From Prevotella sp. E13-17 (GTDB taxonomy: Bacteria; Bacteroidota; Bacteroidia; Bacteroidales; Bacteroidaceae), in the NCBI RefSeq assembly GCF_022024035.1, contig NZ_CP091787.1, positions 1,798,001-1,862,000 on the forward strand: 64,000 nucleotides of DNA. The letters are read 5' to 3'. Below are positions 38,623-48,436 of the stretch, in pieces (position 1 is the first letter of the stretch; every line of letters begins with the position of its first letter). The position numbers and the translations under genes were made by a program. The notes beneath the pieces were generated by a model. That model saw nothing but the letters and a program-made list of their open reading frames with translations. It made no database searches and was not told the DNA's origin.

Positions 38623-40509
38623 TTATCCGTTCATTGACATTAGGAATTCATCATTATTCCTACTTTGAACAAGTCTGTCTCGCACCGTGTTCATTGCCTC
38701 AATAGGATTCATCTCACTTATAAACTTACGTATAATCCACATGCGGTTAAGTGTTGTCGTATCCTGAAGCAGGTCATCACGTCGTGTTGATGACTGAACT
38801 AGATTGACAGCAGGGAATATACGTTTATTAGAGAGCATGCGATCCAACTGGATTTCCGAGTTACCTGTGCCTTTGAATTCCTCAAAGATCACTTCATCCA
38901 TCTTTGAACCAGTATCCACCAAAGCTGTAGCTATGATGGTCAGAGAACCACCATTTTCAATGTTTCGTGCTGCGCCAAAGAATCTCTTGGGTTTCTGAAG
39001 GGCATTTGCATCCACACCACCTGTAAGCACCTTACCACTTGCGGGAGACACAGTATTATACGCACGTGCTAAACGTGTAATAGAATCGAGAAAGATTACA
39101 ACGTCGTGACCACATTCTACCATACGTTTTGCTTTTTCCAAAACAATTCCTGCAATCTTAACATGCCGGTCAGCAGGTTCATCAAATGTAGATGCAATAA
39201 CTTCAGCATTTACAGTACGGCTCATGTCCGTAACCTCCTCTGGACGTTCGTCAATAAGCAACATCATAATATAGGCTTCGGGATGATTAGCAGCAATCGC
39301 ATTAGCTATATCTTTCATCAAAATTGTTTTACCCGTTTTTGGCTGCGCCACTATTAGTGCTCGTTGTCCTTTACCAATTGGAGAGAATAAGTCAACAATA
39401 CGTGTTGAAGGATTCGTCGTAGTCTTTTCGCCACACAAGTTAAATTTTTCCTCAGGGAAAAGAGGCGTTAAGTGTTCAAAACTTACGCGGTCACGGACTT
39501 CTGACGGGTTACGCCCATTAATCATGTCAACATTTGACATCGCAAAATATTTCTCATTATCTTGCGGTGGACGAACAGTGCATTCGACCACATCACCAGT
39601 TTTCAGTCCAAAACGCTTGATTTGTTGTGGAGACACATAGATATCATCCGGTGATGATAGGTAATTATAGTCGCTAGACCGAAGGAATCCATAGCCATCC
39701 TGCAATATTTCCAACACGCCATTACCTTTTATAATATCATCAAAGTCGTATTTTTCAATTTGGGAAGCAATGGTTGCTGACGAAGAAAAAACCGAATCTG
39801 GCTGTTGGACCATCGGACGGTCAAACATGTCCAATGTTGGTATGGCGGCTTGATCTTCAATAGGAATATCAACCACTGTAATAAAGTCTGTACCATCTCC
39901 AGGATCTCCAGGCCACACATCATCATCATCAATATCATAATCTTCTAATAAATTATGATGAGACATCTTTTCTTGAAGTTGACTTATCATTCCTTCATCC
40001 AAAATTTCCGAAGAATCTAATTCTGTTTGTATTTCTTCAGGTATCTCAACAACTGGTTCTTCAGCAACTACGGCTTCAACAGGTAATTCCTCAACATGTG
40101 AGATTTCTTCTGAATTATCATGTGTTTCTTCCTTGGCAATCTTTGGTTTCCTACCACGTTTTTTAGGAGCCGGTTTCTCCTCACTCTGCTTTTCTTCTTC
40201 GACAATTTGTTCGTCTGCAAAGAGAGAGGGCGCTTCTATATCCATACTTTTACTATTTTTCAAATCGAAATTTTCCCCTTCTTTCCCTTTTACCGCATAT
40301 ACTTTGTCAGTATCTTTCTTGGCAATACGAGTACGCTTTTTCTTTGGTTCCCCAGTAGTATTATTAGCGCTATCAATAGCAGCTTTATCTAAAATATCAT
40401 AGATAACTTTTTCCAAACTATCATCCTGAGCAACTTTTACACCAAGGCTGTTGGCAATTTCCATCAACTGTGGTATATCCATTTTTTGGAGTTCTTCTTT
40501 TGTATACAT
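38623..40509 (-). CDS. rho: Transcription termination factor Rho with long disordered insert
   Basis: 628 residues versus about 420 in E. coli. Residues 1-45 are the Rho N-terminal SAP-like helices ([18 protein letters not shown]). Residues 48-255 are a charged, acidic, Pro-rich insert with an AT-hook-like KKRGRKPK at 116-123. An RNA-binding OB fold ([22 protein letters not shown]) follows, then Walker A AQPKTGKT (388-395) and the ATPase ring core. Such inserts occur in Bacteroidota; work on B. thetaiotaomicron links them to Rho condensates. It is a single-gene unit with its own -7 box. Confidence 0.97.
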   Translation of the reverse strand: MYTKEELQKMDIPQLMEIANSLGVKVAQDDSLEKVIYDILDKAAIDSANNTTGEPKKKRTRIAKKDTDKVYAVKGKEGENFDLKNSKSMDIEAPSLFADEQIVEEEKQSEEKPAPKKRGRKPKIAKEETHDNSEEISHVEELPVEAVVAEEPVVEIPEEIQTELDSSEILDEGMISQLQEKMSHHNLLEDYDIDDDDVWPGDPGDGTDFITVVDIPIEDQAAIPTLDMFDRPMVQQPDSVFSSSATIASQIEKYDFDDIIKGNGVLEILQDGYGFLRSSDYNYLSSPDDIYVSPQQIKRFGLKTGDVVECTVRPPQDNEKYFAMSNVDMINGRNPSEVRDRVSFEHLTPLFPEEKFNLCGEKTTTNPSTRIVDLFSPIGKGQRALIVAQPKTGKTILMKDIANAIAANHPEAYIMMLLIDERPEEVTDMSRTVNAEVIASTFDEPADRHVKIAGIVLEKAKRMVECGHDVVIFLDSITRLARAYNTVSPASGKVLTGGVDANALQKPKRFFGAARNIENGGSLTIIATALVDTGSKMDEVIFEEFKGTGNSEIQLDRMLSNKRIFPAVNLVQSSTRRDDLLQDTTTLNRMWIIRKFISEMNPIEAMNTVRDRLVQSRNNDEFLMSMNG

Positions 40510-40592
40510 AATTAATATACTAATTTTCGAATTTTGTTTTGTTTGATTTTAAAAAACGCTTCTAGGAAAGAAACGCTACTTGAATTTAATTG

Positions 40593-40600
40593 CAAAGGTA
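40593..40600 (-). promoter_or_regulatory. -7 box for rho
   Basis: TACCTTTG on the minus strand, leaving an untranslated leader of roughly 80 bases. An ATTG at 40622-40625 is a partial -33 match at a 21-base spacing. The leader has room for rho autoregulation, but no attenuator is obvious. Confidence 0.55.
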
Positions 40601-40694
40601 TAAAAAAATCTTTAATAAAGACAATTGGCGATTGAAAAACCGCATGTCATTTACATTTATTAACCATGCTTTTATTTTTCAATCGACAATTACA

Positions 40695-41837
40695 TTATTT
40701 TTTTAACGGAACAAAAACGCTAAACGTTGAACCCTCACCCAAGACTGATTCGACCATCACATCTCCGCCAATCTTCGTTGCAAAATCCTTACATAGCTGC
40801 AGTCCTAAACCGCTACCTTCTTCTCCATCAGTGCCATAAGTTGTCTCACCTTTATGAAAAAGGGTTTCTAATCGATCTGGACTGATACCAACGCCATGAT
40901 CCTTTATACTAATTTTTGCAAATTCACCATCAGGTTTCATTGTAATTTCAATGGTACTCTCGTCTGGACTAAATTTAATTGCATTAGATATGAAATTTCT
41001 AACAATCGTCTTTAGCATATCATTATCCGCCAATACAACCACAGGAGTTTTACTGCCCGTATAGCTCAGTTTAATCCTCTTTGTCGAAGCGATCATGTTG
41101 TATATTTCAACTACACCAGGAATAATATCATTTAGATCCAATTCCTGTAGTACAACATTTAAACGTCCAGTCTGACTCTTAGTCCATTTTAACAGATTAT
41201 CAAGCAAGTCATGACAATCCTCTGATTCTTTATTCGCCTTATCCAACAGGTCAAACAACTCCGGTCCTATTACTTCAGGAGTTACGGCTGACATAACAAG
41301 ATTAAGAACCATACGAATAGAGGCCATCGGTGAACGCAAGTCATGGGCAATAACCGAATACATCTTATCACGGTTTTTAATAGTAGCCTGCAGATCGCTA
41401 TTTTGCTTTTGAATAATGCGCTTTGCAGCAACCAATGCAATTTGGTGCATCACACGAACCAAAAGCTCATCTTTATTAAAAGGCTTTGTCAAAAAATCAT
41501 TAGCTCCAACTTGAAAACCTTTAACTAGGTCACTTGGATTATTAAGTGCAGTAAGGAAAATGATAGGGATATCTTTAGTTTCAGGATCTTTACGCAAAAT
41601 AATAGCAGCATCGAATCCACTGATATCGGGCATCATGACATCAAGCAAAATCAAATCCGGTTTTTCTGCTTTTGCTTGTTCTACAGCCATATTACCACAG
41701 TTTGCAGTGCATACCTGAAATTTCTCATTAGACAGCAAAATCTTCAAAAGAAGAACATTGCTAACGACATCGTCAACAATTAAGATTTTATAATCACTTC
41801 TATTAATTTGTGACTCAAATTTTCCTTCCTGATCCAT
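40695..41837 (-). CDS. Response-regulator / histidine-kinase hybrid, soluble
   Basis: 380 residues. N-terminal receiver domain (KILIVDDVVSN, phosphoacceptor Asp66 in ILLDVMMPD, LTKPF Lys), then a HisKA dimerisation helix with His165 in VIAHDLRSPMASI, and a HATPase domain (NFISNAIKFSP, DHGVGISPDRL, GSGLGLQLCKDF). No membrane helix, so a cytoplasmic signal relay that probably takes a phosphoryl group from a partner. Divergent from ruvC. It has one of the clearest promoters in the window. Confidence 0.95.
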   Translation of the reverse strand: MDQEGKFESQINRSDYKILIVDDVVSNVLLLKILLSNEKFQVCTANCGNMAVEQAKAEKPDLILLDVMMPDISGFDAAIILRKDPETKDIPIIFLTALNNPSDLVKGFQVGANDFLTKPFNKDELLVRVMHQIALVAAKRIIQKQNSDLQATIKNRDKMYSVIAHDLRSPMASIRMVLNLVMSAVTPEVIGPELFDLLDKANKESEDCHDLLDNLLKWTKSQTGRLNVVLQELDLNDIIPGVVEIYNMIASTKRIKLSYTGSKTPVVVLADNDMLKTIVRNFISNAIKFSPDESTIEITMKPDGEFAKISIKDHGVGISPDRLETLFHKGETTYGTDGEEGSGLGLQLCKDFATKIGGDVMVESVLGEGSTFSVFVPLKK

Positions 41838-41870
41838 CGTTAATAAATTAATGGTGTGGATTTATTACTG

Positions 41871-41902
41871 CAAAAATAAGATAAATAATTGATTTCAGCA
41901 AA
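41871..41902 (-). promoter_or_regulatory. Complete -33/-7 promoter for the hybrid kinase
   Basis: Minus strand: -33 TTTG at 41899-41902 and -7 TATTTTTG at 41871-41878, spacing 20 bases, a full match to the Bacteroidota consensus. The ATG at 41837 is 33 bases downstream. Confidence 0.7.
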
Positions 41903-41951
41903 TTTTAGACAAAATTTTTAGAGATAAATCATTATTTTTAGTAAATTTGGC

Positions 41952-41959
41952 TAACTTTG
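41952..41959 (+). promoter_or_regulatory. -7 box for ruvC
   Basis: TAACTTTG ends 9 bases before the ruvC ATG at 41969, so the transcript is expected to start at or a few bases before the start codon. Confidence 0.6.
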
Positions 41960-41968
41960 CACATCGAA

Positions 41969-42538
41969 ATGGAAAAGATTATACTTGGAATCGACCCTGG
42001 AACAAACATTATGGGATATGGATTACTTAAGGTAACTGATGGTAAAGCTCAAATGATTACAATGGGAATCATTGATTTACGTAAGTTTAACGATGCCTAT
42101 CTTAAGTTAGGTCATATTTTTGAAAGAGTTACAGGGATTATTGATGCATATCTTCCAGACGAGCTAGCAATTGAAGCTCCTTTTTTTGGAAAGAACGTTC
42201 AGTCAATGTTAAAACTTGGCCGAGCGCAAGGAGTAGCAATTGCCGCAGCCATCAAACATGGGGTACCGATTCATGAATATGCACCGATGAAAATCAAGAT
42301 GGCCCTCACCGGTAATGGAAACGCTTCAAAAGAGCAAGTTGCAGACATGCTTAAACGGTTGCTTCACATTCAAAAAGAAGACATGAGTACTTTTATGGAC
42401 GCAACCGACGCATTGGCTGCTGCATATTGTCACTATCTTCAAGCACGCTCGCCCATTTCAAATGCACCGCATTACAAAGGTTGGAAAGATTTCGTGAACA
42501 AGAATCAAGAGAAAGTATGGAAGCAGGCAAAACTATAG
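41969..42538 (+). CDS. ruvC: Holliday junction resolvase RuvC
   Basis: 189 residues from the ATG after the -7 box (an upstream TTG is inside the promoter). Catalytic acidic residues are visible: Asp9 in [12 protein letters not shown], Glu in [10 protein letters not shown] and the Asp pair in [13 protein letters not shown]. It cuts four-way junctions with RuvAB. Its last 22 bases hold the start of the ABC ATPase gene. Confidence 0.96.
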   Translation: MEKIILGIDPGTNIMGYGLLKVTDGKAQMITMGIIDLRKFNDAYLKLGHIFERVTGIIDAYLPDELAIEAPFFGKNVQSMLKLGRAQGVAIAAAIKHGVPIHEYAPMKIKMALTGNGNASKEQVADMLKRLLHIQKEDMSTFMDATDALAAAYCHYLQARSPISNAPHYKGWKDFVNKNQEKVWKQAKL

Positions 42539-43830
42539 CTATTCTTGGTTTAAACGCTAGTGGCAAAACACAATATATCGAAAGACTTCGTCGTCAATTG
42601 AGCAGTGACAGAGTAAGATATATGGCATTCTGCGATTCTTATGGCATGAAAACAGATCGCGCATATTATCTTCAGCAGCGCTGGAACCAACACGACATCG
42701 ACGAGGATACTCCAACAGTAGGGAGTGTATTAGAGCAGTCTTTTCTAATCTCCGGCGATGACACTCCGGAGCGTCGCTCTTTTCAAAAGCGTCTATACCA
42801 TCTTTTTTCTATAGATCAGGAATATGACAAGTATTTAATATTGTTATCAAGCGGGGAATTGCGTAAGTTTCAAATAGTAAAACAATTACTTTCGCATCCT
42901 AATACATTAATTCTTGACAATCCTTTTATTGGATTAGATATACACACTCGAGAAGCTTTGCGTGATTTGCTCCATTTGTTAGTTCTAGAAGAGCACCTTT
43001 CTCTTTATATTATTCTTACAAAGCCAGATGAAATACCTGAATACATCGACGAAGTCGTTTACATCACGCCAAAAGAGTTGTTTTACTCTAAGCCACAAGG
43101 ACTTAGTTGCAAAATGAAGAAGGAACTCTTAAATCTCCCGACGCCTTCTCATAATTCCAATTCCAACATTATTGTTAGGATGAAAGATATTAGCATCCAT
43201 TATGGCAACCGACAAATTCTAAAGAATATAAATTGGGAAGTTCATGATGGAGATTTTTGGTCACTTTCCGGGTCAAATGGTTCTGGCAAATCCACACTTT
43301 TATCACTTATTGCGGCAGACAACCCTCAGGCATATGCGTGCGACATAACGCTGTTTGGAAATAAACGCGGATCTGGTGAATCGATATGGGACATAAAAAA
43401 TCACATTGGATATGTATCCCCTGAAATGCATCGTGCATATAAGCATAATATTCCTGCACTACAAGTAGTAGCAAGTGGCTTTAAAGACACCATAGGACTA
43501 TATATGCGTCCAAATGCTATAGAGCGCGAACAGAGTTTGTGGTGGATGCGTTTGTTTGGTATAGAAGAATTAGCCTTTCGTTCGTTTTTGAACATATCAA
43601 GCGGTGAGCAACGCTTAGTTCTTTTAGCTCGTGCATTCGTCAAAGACCCCGAGCTACTTATCCTCGACGAACCCATGCATGGACTAGACCTTCACAACCA
43701 GCAGCTTGTAAAAGACATCATTGAAACTTTTTGCAAGAGACCTCATAAGTCCCTAATCTTCGTAACTCACTATCCGGATGAGTTACCTTCATGTATAAAT
43801 CATCATTTCACACTAACAAAACAAATATGA
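42517..43830 (+). CDS. Tandem ABC ATPase, ModF-like
   Basis: 437 residues with two nucleotide-binding domains and no membrane part. Domain 1: Walker A GLNASGKT (11-18), signature LSSGELRKF, Walker [12 protein letters not shown], in which the catalytic Glu is Asn. Domain 2: Walker A GSNGSGKS, signature ISSGEQRL, Walker [14 protein letters not shown]-loop THYPDE. The plan resembles ModF (photorepair protein PhrA) of unknown function. The start overlaps ruvC by 22 bases, and the stop overlaps the small secreted gene by 4. No cognate permease is near. Confidence 0.9.
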   Translation: MEAGKTIAILGLNASGKTQYIERLRRQLSSDRVRYMAFCDSYGMKTDRAYYLQQRWNQHDIDEDTPTVGSVLEQSFLISGDDTPERRSFQKRLYHLFSIDQEYDKYLILLSSGELRKFQIVKQLLSHPNTLILDNPFIGLDIHTREALRDLLHLLVLEEHLSLYIILTKPDEIPEYIDEVVYITPKELFYSKPQGLSCKMKKELLNLPTPSHNSNSNIIVRMKDISIHYGNRQILKNINWEVHDGDFWSLSGSNGSGKSTLLSLIAADNPQAYACDITLFGNKRGSGESIWDIKNHIGYVSPEMHRAYKHNIPALQVVASGFKDTIGLYMRPNAIEREQSLWWMRLFGIEELAFRSFLNISSGEQRLVLLARAFVKDPELLILDEPMHGLDLHNQQLVKDIIETFCKRPHKSLIFVTHYPDELPSCINHHFTLTKQI

Positions 43831-44318
43831 GAAAGATTATTCTAATTTCTTCTTTGTTTTTTACAATTAATATAAGCATGTCTGCACAGGCTGTTTATAC
43901 TGAAATCAGGAAAATTGCACAAAAACACATTGAGGACACCAATTCGCAACAGATTATTAAAGACATAAACAGGTTCGAACTTGATGCTTTAAATTATATG
44001 GGCATGAAAATGAAAGAGGTCATGCCAGATGCTCCCGCTTCGGTTCTCGACGATCAAGCTTACGCTCTTTATCAATTCATTAATCTTTACTGTAGAACTT
44101 TGATTGATATTAAAAAGCAATCTAAAGCACAACAAATAAAAATAATTAATCTATTTATGGATATCAGCTATTCAAACCCATTCTTTAAAGACCCTGAAAA
44201 GAACATAGTTCTATACTATTTTTCTAATGAAGAAAGTTTGACTCGCTTCTCTCTAGATACAGATTGGCAACGTGCTTACGTTGCTGCTTCCACGGAATTA
44301 AAGAAACTTAGTAAGTAA
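43827..44318 (+). CDS. Small secreted protein, unknown
   Basis: 163 residues from an ATG overlapping the ABC stop (ATGA). The start IILISSLFFTINISMSAQA is a good signal peptide, so the mature part of about 143 residues is periplasmic. It is helical and rich in charged residues (EIRKIAQKHIEDTNSQQIIKDINRFELDALNYMGMKMKE), with no motif I recognise. Position in the ruvC-ABC operon is the only functional clue. Ends before a strong bidirectional hairpin. Confidence 0.8.
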   Translation: MRKIILISSLFFTINISMSAQAVYTEIRKIAQKHIEDTNSQQIIKDINRFELDALNYMGMKMKEVMPDAPASVLDDQAYALYQFINLYCRTLIDIKKQSKAQQIKIINLFMDISYSNPFFKDPEKNIVLYYFSNEESLTRFSLDTDWQRAYVAASTELKKLSK

Positions 44319-44341
44319 TTAACTTAATTGATTGAATTCCA

Positions 44342-44376
44342 TAATGAAGGAGCTTAAATTTTAAGCTCCTTCATTA
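44342..44376. terminator. Bidirectional terminator between secreted protein and dapA
   Basis: A near-perfect palindrome: 44342-44358 pairs with 44360-44376 (17 bp, with the AT-rich centre acting as the loop). The dapA stop lies inside it. Core stem GAAGGAGCTT / AAGCTCCTTC, followed by T-rich sequence on the plus strand. Confidence 0.75.
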
Positions 44377-45241
44377 TTTCACTCATACGTTGCAATGTTG
44401 AAATTCTTGTTGGCACTAGAGGTAATCTCAAGACATTTTCAATAAATCCCATTTCGTGCAACATGGCCTTGACACCAGCAGGATTTCCGTCAACAAACAA
44501 TAGCGAGAACAGATCCGTAAAGCGATGATGTATTTTCCGTGCAGGATCGTACTCTCCCTTCATCTGTAAACGAATCATCTTTGAGAATTCCTTGGGCAAC
44601 GCATTACCGATAACTGAAATAACACCAACTGCGCCGCATGATATCATAGGAAAAGTTAGTGCGTCATCACCAGAAATTACATCAAAGTCTTTCGGTTTGC
44701 TTTTGATTATCTCGTCAACCTGTTCTAAGTTACCAGAAGCTTCCTTGATAGCAACAATATTTTTACAGTCGCGCGCCAATCTCAATGTTGTTTCTGCCTT
44801 CAAGTTGACCCCCGTACGGCCAGGTACATTATAAAGAACGACAGGAAGTTCCGTCGCGGCAGCAATGGCTTTAAAGTGCTGATATAGTCCTTCTTGAGAA
44901 GGTTTGTTATAGTATGGGCATACACTCAACACGCCGTCAACGCCCTTAAAGTCTCCATTCTTTAATTCATCAACAACTGATGCTGTATTGTTTCCGCCAC
45001 ACCCCATTAAAATGGGAACACGCGCCTGAACTCTTTCTACTATTAAATTCTTAATCTTAGACCTCTCCTCTTTTGTCAATGTGGGAGTCTCTCCTGTAGT
45101 AGCAAGAATACAAAAGAAATCAGCACCGTTCTCCAATTGATAATCAACTAATCGCAAAATTGCTTCATAATCTACAGAGCCATCTTGCTTAAAAGGTGTA
45201 ACAAGCGCAATTCCAAGCCCTTTAAAAATATTGTATACCAT
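44354..45241 (-). CDS. dapA: 4-hydroxy-tetrahydrodipicolinate synthase
   Basis: 295-residue class I aldolase joining pyruvate and aspartate semialdehyde for lysine/DAP synthesis. Seen: GIALVTPFKQDG, TTGETPTLT, NVPGRTG with the catalytic Tyr in VVLYNVPGRTG, and Schiff-base Lys in IVAIKEASGN. It complements the lysC-lysA pair some 16 kb away on the other strand. Monocistronic with its own -7 box. Confidence 0.97.
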   Translation of the reverse strand: MVYNIFKGLGIALVTPFKQDGSVDYEAILRLVDYQLENGADFFCILATTGETPTLTKEERSKIKNLIVERVQARVPILMGCGGNNTASVVDELKNGDFKGVDGVLSVCPYYNKPSQEGLYQHFKAIAAATELPVVLYNVPGRTGVNLKAETTLRLARDCKNIVAIKEASGNLEQVDEIIKSKPKDFDVISGDDALTFPMISCGAVGVISVIGNALPKEFSKMIRLQMKGEYDPARKIHHRFTDLFSLLFVDGNPAGVKAMLHEMGFIENVLRLPLVPTRISTLQRMSEIMKELKI

Positions 45242-45263
45242 AATAGTCCGTCTAATTTGCCTG

Positions 45264-45271
45264 CAAAGTTA
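45264..45271 (-). promoter_or_regulatory. -7 box for dapA
   Basis: TAACTTTG on the minus strand, 22 bases before the ATG at 45241. Confidence 0.55.
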
Positions 45272-45318
45272 CTATTTTTTTTTGAATCCCCACACGATAA
45301 ACATATTTTTTATCATGT

Positions 45319-46233
45319 TTAGCTTCCAATATATAGAAATAACATTCCTAATAGTACCAAGGCTAAATCGAGGGCTTTTGCCTTTAGGTTCTTTTCATGG
45401 AAGAAAGCGGCACCACACAGAAACGAGACGACAACACTTCCTCTTCTTACCATTGACACAATACTAATCATTGCTTCAGGTAACGACAATGCGAAGAAGT
45501 ATGCAAAATCTGCTATTGACAGAAAGATGCTTACGCCAATAATTGCCCAATCCCAATGAAAAGGTGTATTTTCCTTTCTCCTAGGGCACCACAATAACAT
45601 CAACATCACAAACATCATGATGCATTGATAGATATTATACCACGACTGTACCATCATGCGGTCTAAACCAACACCACCCTTCTCTATAGGCGCCATTAGA
45701 TATTTGTCATAAAGACCACTTATGGCTCCTAGTACTGCCGCACCTACGATCATATAAATCCATTGGTCGTGTTTGAAGTCTATACCTTCCTTTTTCCCGC
45801 TTCTACTCAATAGAAGAAAAGAGATTATCGCCAATGACACACCTATCCACTGCCACATATTCAAACGTTCTCCAAACACCAGCAAAGCTCCTATCAGAAC
45901 CATTACCGGTCGAGTAGCATTAATCGGGCCAACAATTGTTAGTGGCAAGTGCTTCATACCAAAATAACCTAACACCCAACTTGACAAGACTATAATGGCT
46001 TTCAGTACAATATATTTATGACACTCCCAACCACCAGTTGCGACCAAAAACGGCGTTCCATCTAACAAATGAGTCTTAGAGCTTAACACAATAAACGGAA
46101 CAAATATTAGCGAGGAGAATAATGTATTAAGAAACAAAATTGGAATAACAGCATTATTCTTCAGCGCCTTCTTTTTCAATGAGTCATACACACCCAATAG
46201 GGCGGCAGACATAAATGCAAGCAATAACCACAT
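45319..46233 (-). CDS. EamA-family transporter
   Basis: 304 residues with about ten membrane helices in two EamA repeats (drug/metabolite transporter superfamily). Repeat boundary features are KHLPLTIVGPINATRPVMVLIGALLVFGERLNMWQWIGV in the first and LPEAMISIVSMVRRGSVVVSFLCGAAFFHEKNLKAKALDL in the second, with the typical FGE and FHE glutamates. It is one base from truA and probably co-transcribed; substrate unknown. Confidence 0.9.
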   Translation of the reverse strand: MWLLLAFMSAALLGVYDSLKKKALKNNAVIPILFLNTLFSSLIFVPFIVLSSKTHLLDGTPFLVATGGWECHKYIVLKAIIVLSSWVLGYFGMKHLPLTIVGPINATRPVMVLIGALLVFGERLNMWQWIGVSLAIISFLLLSRSGKKEGIDFKHDQWIYMIVGAAVLGAISGLYDKYLMAPIEKGGVGLDRMMVQSWYNIYQCIMMFVMLMLLWCPRRKENTPFHWDWAIIGVSIFLSIADFAYFFALSLPEAMISIVSMVRRGSVVVSFLCGAAFFHEKNLKAKALDLALVLLGMLFLYIGS

Positions 46234-46234
46234 T

Positions 46235-46963
46235 TTAATATTTTATATCAACTAAAAATAATGCATTTCCAGGCATCGATTCTCCTGCTTCTGTACGACG
46301 TTTCCCTTCAATAACATGACGAAAATCATCCAAAGATAATCGGCCACGCCCTACTTCAACTAGCGTTCCAACAACAGCCCTCACCATATTTCTTAAAAAC
46401 CTATTTGCCGTTATTTCAAAGAACCACTCACCTTCTCTCAACTCTACCCACTTTGCCCGAGTCACTTTACAGAGTGTAGTTTTTACATCAGAGTGGCTCT
46501 TACAGAAAGCGCCAAAGTCATCATACTCAGTAAGAATCTTCGCAGCCTCGTTCATTTTTTGAAAATCTAATTCATAGTGCAACTCACACGAATAATGATG
46601 CAAGAAAGGAGACTTGTACGTATGAACATAATAATGGTACGTACGCGATACAGCTGAGAAGCGTGCATGCAAATCTTCCCCCACCTGTTCTATCTGCCGA
46701 ATAGCAATATCTTGAGGCAATAATCTATTCAATTTGTAACACAACTGATCGCGGTCGAACTCTTTGTCGCAATCAAAGTGTGCTATCATCATTGAAGCAT
46801 GCACCCCTGCATCCGTACGTCCTGCGCCAGTAATAGCAATGTCTTCACGAAGTATTAGTGAAAGCGCTTTTTGCAACTCACCTTGAATCGAGACGCCATT
46901 GGGTTGCACCTGCCATCCATGAAAATGTGTTCCGTCGTAACTTAACGTAATGAAATATCTCAT
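46235..46963 (-). CDS. truA: tRNA pseudouridine(38-40) synthase
   Basis: 242 residues from the ATG giving MRYFITLSYDGTHFHGWQVQPNG; an upstream in-frame stretch overlaps the promoter. The catalytic Asp is in AGRTDAGVHA and the C-terminal block is NRFLRNMVRAVVGTLVEVGRG. Modifies the anticodon stem-loop. EamA follows by one base. Confidence 0.97.
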   Translation of the reverse strand: MRYFITLSYDGTHFHGWQVQPNGVSIQGELQKALSLILREDIAITGAGRTDAGVHASMMIAHFDCDKEFDRDQLCYKLNRLLPQDIAIRQIEQVGEDLHARFSAVSRTYHYYVHTYKSPFLHHYSCELHYELDFQKMNEAAKILTEYDDFGAFCKSHSDVKTTLCKVTRAKWVELREGEWFFEITANRFLRNMVRAVVGTLVEVGRGRLSLDDFRHVIEGKRRTEAGESMPGNALFLVDIKY

Positions 46964-46972
46964 AATCGTTTG

Positions 46973-46980
46973 CAAAATTA
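46973..46980 (-). promoter_or_regulatory. -7 box for truA-EamA
   Basis: TAATTTTG on the minus strand ends 9 bases before the truA ATG, again predicting a near-leaderless transcript. No matching -33. Confidence 0.55.
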
Positions 46981-47019
46981 CCTCAAAAATCAAAGAAAAG
47001 CGATTTTTTTAATGAAAAA

Positions 47020-47051
47020 TTTGGTCGTTATGAAGTTTTTACTTACTTTTG
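47020..47051 (+). promoter_or_regulatory. -33/-7 promoter for the ECF sigma gene
   Basis: TTTG at 47020-47023 and TACTTTTG at 47044-47051, spacing 20 bases. A 91-base leader separates it from the ATG at 47143. The consensus is for the primary sigma factor, so the gene seems not to be solely self-activated. Confidence 0.65.
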
Positions 47052-47142
47052 CACACAATAAATCCATTATTAATAACTCATTAAACTAAATAATATTGCC
47101 TATCGAAACAAAATTACTTCATAATTAAAACAGAAGACCAAT

Positions 47143-47742
47143 ATGAAGAAATTTGAAGGAGTTACCGACGAACAGTTGGCATTACTCTATGCTAAAGGCA
47201 ATAATCGTGCGTTTGATGAATTATTAGATCGCACAAAGAGTAAATTGTTTACTTATATCATGTTCGTTGTACGTGATCATGACATCGCAGATGATATTTT
47301 CCAAGAAACTTTTGTGAAAGTTATCATAAAGTTGCAAAGTGGACAATACACTGATACAGGTAAATTCCAGTTTTGGGTTAGTCGCATTGCTCATAACGTG
47401 ATGATGGATTGGTATCGTCAACAACAAAATCATCACTTTGTTGAGCCCAATAAAGAAAACGACTTGCAGAATCTAAGTGGTGCATCAGTATTGGACAGTT
47501 ACCGTGAGTCAGAACTGGTTAATGAGCAAGTTCTAAAAGATGTGATTCGACTCATGAATATCCTTCCTGCCACGCAACGCGAGGTAGTGTACATGCGTTT
47601 CTTTCAACAACTATCTTTCAAAGAGATTGCAGAAATCACAGGTGTGAGCATCAACACATCACTTGGCCGCATGCGCTATGCTATTTTCAACCTACGCAAA
47701 ATGGCTAAAGAGAACAAAATGGAACTAGCACTCCAGTTATAG
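47143..47742 (+). CDS. ECF-type RNA polymerase sigma factor
   Basis: 199 residues. Region 2 is DELLDRTKSKLFTYIMFVVRDHDIADDIFQETFVKVI with the W-containing -10 binding helix FQFWVSRIAHNVMMDWYRQQ; region 4 is LPATQREVVYMRFFQQLSFKEIAEITGVSINTSLGRMRYAI. No anti-sigma gene is adjacent, so control must lie elsewhere or be transcriptional. Its 3' end converges on rpe with 18 bases between. Confidence 0.93.
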   Translation: MKKFEGVTDEQLALLYAKGNNRAFDELLDRTKSKLFTYIMFVVRDHDIADDIFQETFVKVIIKLQSGQYTDTGKFQFWVSRIAHNVMMDWYRQQQNHHFVEPNKENDLQNLSGASVLDSYRESELVNEQVLKDVIRLMNILPATQREVVYMRFFQQLSFKEIAEITGVSINTSLGRMRYAIFNLRKMAKENKMELALQL

Positions 47743-47760
47743 CATCTTGTTATCATGTTT

Positions 47761-48408
47761 TTACAAGGCCTTTAATTCTTTGATAACTGATTCCGGATTA
47801 GATGCTTTAAAAATATAACTACCACTGACTAAAACATCGGCACCCGCTTCAACAAGACGTGGTGCCGTTTCCTTTTGAACACCACCATCAATCTCTATCA
47901 ATGCGTTACTGCCACTCTTATCAATAAGTTGTCGTAGTTGTTTTACCTTTTTAATCGTATTCTCAATAAACTTTTGACCGCCAAAACCTGGGTTAACACT
48001 CATCAGCAATACCATATCAACATCACCTATCACATCCTCAAGAACAGAAACAGGTGTAGATGGATTCAATGTTACAGCAGCCTTCATGTCAGCATCGTGT
48101 ATTTCCTGAATGGTACGATGCAAATGAACTGTAGCCTCTTGATGCACATTCATCATCATTGCGCCAAGTTTGGCGGTCCGGCTAATATATCTCTCCGGGT
48201 GTTCTATCATATAATGTACATCCAAAGGTTTCGTACATATCTTGGCTACAGCCTCAATAACAGGGAAGCCAAAAGATATATTGGGAACAAACATGCCGTC
48301 CATCACGTCAACATGCAACCAATCTGCTTCAGATCGATTTATCATCTGAACATCTCGTTCTAAATGCAGAAAATCTGCAGAGAGCATAGAAGGTGAAACA
48401 ATGGTCAT
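47761..48408 (-). CDS. rpe: Ribulose-phosphate 3-epimerase
   Basis: 215-residue TIM barrel of the pentose phosphate pathway. Metal/catalytic residues lie in SPSMLSADFLHLE, WLHVDVMDGMFVPNISFG, VHYMIEHPE and NPGFGGQKFI, with IEIDGGV near the end. It is the last gene after fmt and a small ORF. Confidence 0.97.
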   Translation of the reverse strand: MTIVSPSMLSADFLHLERDVQMINRSEADWLHVDVMDGMFVPNISFGFPVIEAVAKICTKPLDVHYMIEHPERYISRTAKLGAMMMNVHQEATVHLHRTIQEIHDADMKAAVTLNPSTPVSVLEDVIGDVDMVLLMSVNPGFGGQKFIENTIKKVKQLRQLIDKSGSNALIEIDGGVQKETAPRLVEAGADVLVSGSYIFKASNPESVIKELKAL

Positions 48409-48436
48409 TTCTTACTATTAGTTTATTGTTATAAAA

